Position numbers and translations under genes: made by a program
Notes under the pieces: model-generated
The model's input: only the letters and a program-made list of their open reading frames with translations
Told to the model about the DNA's origin: nothing
Databases searched by the model: none
In this document: positions 62,331 to 64,000 of the stretch, in pieces
Numbering within the stretch: position 1 is the stretch's first letter
Layout: the number at the start of each line of letters is the position of its first letter
Assembly: GCF_900109045.1 (NCBI RefSeq)
Contig: NZ_FNYL01000002.1
Span: 558,001-622,000, forward strand
Source of the DNA: Dyadobacter sp. SG02
GTDB taxonomy: Bacteria; Bacteroidota; Bacteroidia; Cytophagales; Spirosomataceae
Length of the DNA stretch: 64,000 nucleotides
Direction: 5' to 3'

Positions 62331-63783
62331 GCCTCACCGATACGTTTGCCAAAACTTTTTTGACCAATCCCATCACCATTTCGTAATGGAATGCCAGGAA
62401 GGTTATGCCCAGAATGGCAGATTTGATCACGAACAGGTAGATCAGTCCCACACTATCCTGCCCGAAGTTGCCGAAAGCCTGTGTTAAATACATGAGTACC
62501 ACCAGCACCGCGGCCAGTTTCATGTGCTTTGCAATCACTTTCAGGAAACGCATGAAGCTCGCACCCAGGATCTTGTTGATCAGCACGTAGTACACGATGA
62601 TGAAATTCGAGGCTATCGCGACGGAAATGCAGAGGGCGGTCATGTTCAGTGATTTGAAATAGAGAATGCCGAGCAGCGTCGCGGAGATGGTGGTGAAGGT
62701 GCTCAGAATCCCCATTTTAAATAGCTTGTCGGTGCGGCCCATCGACTGGAAAATAGCGCCGCCACTTGAATTGACCATTTGCAACCAGATCGACGCGCCG
62801 AATATTTGCAGCACCGGCGCCACTTCCATCCATTTAGACCCTAACACGAAGTAGACGATTTCCTTCGATGAAAAGAACACGAAGACCGAAATCGGGATGC
62901 CGAGCATGGCCAGGATATTCACCACTTTCAGATATTCTTCAAAAATGGTTTTGGGCTGATCCACGTACCGTGCGAGCACGGGGTGGAGCACGGGCGTGAT
63001 CACGTGCGTGAGGTTCGCGACCGGGTACATCATGAGCTGGTACGACTGGCTGTAAATGCCCAGGTTCTGGTTGCCCATGAATTTGCCGATCAGGATGTTG
63101 TCGAGATTGCGGGAGAAGTAGTTGATGAAATTGAATGCAAACTGAAAACCCGAATACCGCGCGATTTTCCTGAAACCGCCAAAGCCGAAACCTTCGATCA
63201 GCCGCAGTTTGGAAAAATAGAAGCACATTACACAGACCATCACGCTGGATAGGATCGACCGCCAGATAATCGAATAGTAGCTGTAACCTTTCATGGCGAG
63301 GAACACCACCAGGATTCCCGTGGTAACGCTCGCGATGATTTCTATCCCGCCCAGTAATTTGAACGATTTTTCACGCATTAAAAGACTCCTCGGAACGCCG
63401 GATAAAGAGCTGAAAAACACGCTGATGGCCAGCAGCTGACCGATCCGGATGTAAACGTCGCTTTCATAGAACCAGGCGATGCCGTAAGACAACAGGTAGA
63501 AGGCCAGCCCGAGGCAGACGCTCAATAAGATGGTGATCTTGAAAATGTCGGAAATGTCCTTGCGCGTAAGCTCCCGGTTCTGGACGATCGCCGTTCCTAC
63601 GCCGATATCGCCCAGAATGCTGAAAAAAGTAATGAATACGGTAACAATACCGACGATGCCGTATTCTTTCGGGGACAGGAACCGGGCCAGTATCGAATTG
63701 ATTACCAGCCCGATCAGTATGTTGCTGTATTTGGAAATAAAAACAAAAAAAGTACCTCTCTTGATTTCCTGGTCAACGCGCAT
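62323..63783 (-). CDS. Polysaccharide flippase / lipopolysaccharide biosynthesis membrane protein (MOP superfamily)
   Basis: The protein has 486 residues and 12-14 transmembrane helices. It opens RGTFFVFISKYSNILIGLVI and continues LARFLSPKEYGIVGIVTVFI, the usual start of WzxC/RfbX-type translocases, then ILIGKFMGNQNLGIYSQSYQ, also typical. Members flip lipid-linked sugar units across the inner membrane for surface polysaccharide. The next gene upstream on the same strand begins a likely glycan-related cluster outside the window. The last 8 bp overlap the MetF-like gene on the other strand. Confidence 0.92.
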   Translation of the reverse strand: MRVDQEIKRGTFFVFISKYSNILIGLVINSILARFLSPKEYGIVGIVTVFITFFSILGDIGVGTAIVQNRELTRKDISDIFKITILLSVCLGLAFYLLSYGIAWFYESDVYIRIGQLLAISVFFSSLSGVPRSLLMREKSFKLLGGIEIIASVTTGILVVFLAMKGYSYYSIIWRSILSSVMVCVMCFYFSKLRLIEGFGFGGFRKIARYSGFQFAFNFINYFSRNLDNILIGKFMGNQNLGIYSQSYQLMMYPVANLTHVITPVLHPVLARYVDQPKTIFEEYLKVVNILAMLGIPISVFVFFSSKEIVYFVLGSKWMEVAPVLQIFGASIWLQMVNSSGGAIFQSMGRTDKLFKMGILSTFTTISATLLGILYFKSLNMTALCISVAIASNFIIVYYVLINKILGASFMRFLKVIAKHMKLAAVLVVLMYLTQAFGNFGQDSVGLIYLFVIKSAILGITFLAFHYEMVMGLVKKVLANVSVRLR

Positions 63784-63831
63784 TTTCTGTAAGTTTTACT
63801 ACATGCCCGCTCCGGGCCGGAAAATACACCA

Positions 63832-64000
63832 CTAAGCTTTCGGAGCGTTCTTTTTCGCTACAAGAATGTAAGTACAGGCATCTTTATCTTTGCCGCCCTG
63901 CGAGGGTATTTGGTCAAACAGGTAGATGAGGGGTTGAAAAATGATTGCCAGAACAGGCCGTAAAAAAGGAGGCAGGGCGAAAGTGAAGCCATCCTGGAAG
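63832..64000 (-). CDS. C-terminal fragment of an unidentified protein, possibly a methyltransferase (5' end outside window)
   Basis: An open minus-strand frame runs from the window edge to a TAG (63832-63834). It gives 55 residues: FQDGFTFALPPFLRPVLAII, then IYLFDQIPSQGGKDKDACTY and a basic end (ILVAKKNAPKA). The YILVAKK-type ending is seen in some SAM-dependent methyltransferases, but that is weak evidence. It lies 48 bp upstream of the flippase on the same strand, so the two likely share an operon for surface glycan synthesis. Confidence 0.6.
   Translation of the reverse strand, partial: FQDGFTFALPPFLRPVLAIIFQPLIYLFDQIPSQGGKDKDACTYILVAKKNAPKA

Overview
The window (about 54% GC by eye) looks like chromosome of an environmental Bacteroidota, most likely a Cytophagales of the Dyadobacter/Spirosoma type. 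The reasons are three SusC/SusD-type loci (one only partly inside), a hybrid two-component regulator with AraC output, a FecI-FecR-FecA type cassette, secreted proteins with type IX secretion C-terminal domains, and TAnnTTTG-like -7 promoter boxes. The genus is inferred from gene style, not from a marker gene.

Region 1 (1-23,061) is a polysaccharide utilisation region aimed, by its enzymes, at glucuronoxylan or a related acidic hemicellulose. It starts with the tail of a SusD and a six-hairpin glycosidase-like protein. Then come a GntR-type regulator with a sugar-binding-like domain, a sodium:solute symporter and a clan GH-A (GH39-like) glycosidase. Convergent to these is an operon of HTCS sensor, SASA-type acetylesterase and GH67 alpha-glucuronidase. 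Divergent from the HTCS is SusC, SusD, GH43, then a Tat-exported Gfo/Idh/MocA oxidoreductase and a Tat-exported Dabb protein. The 242-bp HTCS/SusC gap holds a 21-bp-spaced direct repeat lying upstream of a -7 box, a good candidate for the HTCS operator.

Region 2 (23,067-27,373) is a sigma factor, anti-sigma factor and STN-domain TonB receptor cassette for iron-siderophore uptake. Region 3 (27,484-37,831) is accessory. It holds an unrecognised polytopic membrane protein, an unrecognised probable outer-membrane protein, a TPR lipoprotein, a small lipoprotein, a TANGO2/NRDE protein fused to an ATP-grasp-like domain and overlapping a DinB-like gene, a DoxX protein with two YHS paralogues, and a frameshifted spondin-domain gene.

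Region 4 (37,973-44,853) is a + strand run of OmpR-type response regulator, histidine kinase, ClC channel/antiporter, a small lipoprotein and a CPA2 cation/proton antiporter, suggesting ion or pH homeostasis. Region 5 (44,949-54,043) has an aldo-keto reductase with two replaced catalytic residues, an AraC regulator, a RibD/DHFR-like reductase flanked on both sides by 14-bp GC-rich tandem arrays, a collagen-like lipoprotein, a 1059-residue secreted metallophosphoesterase, a second AraC regulator and an epoxide hydrolase.

Region 6 (54,113-64,000) has a secreted M43 metalloprotease, a complete SusC/SusD pair with its own terminator and no adjacent glycosidase, a 699-bp gene-free stretch, a MetF-like protein without the usual catalytic Glu, a polysaccharide flippase and the 3' end of one more gene. 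I saw no rRNA, tRNA, CRISPR array, insertion sequence or prophage. I did not find one clearly undescribed system; the strongest leads are the TANGO2/ATP-grasp fusion with its DinB partner, the HTCS operator, and the 14-bp arrays.
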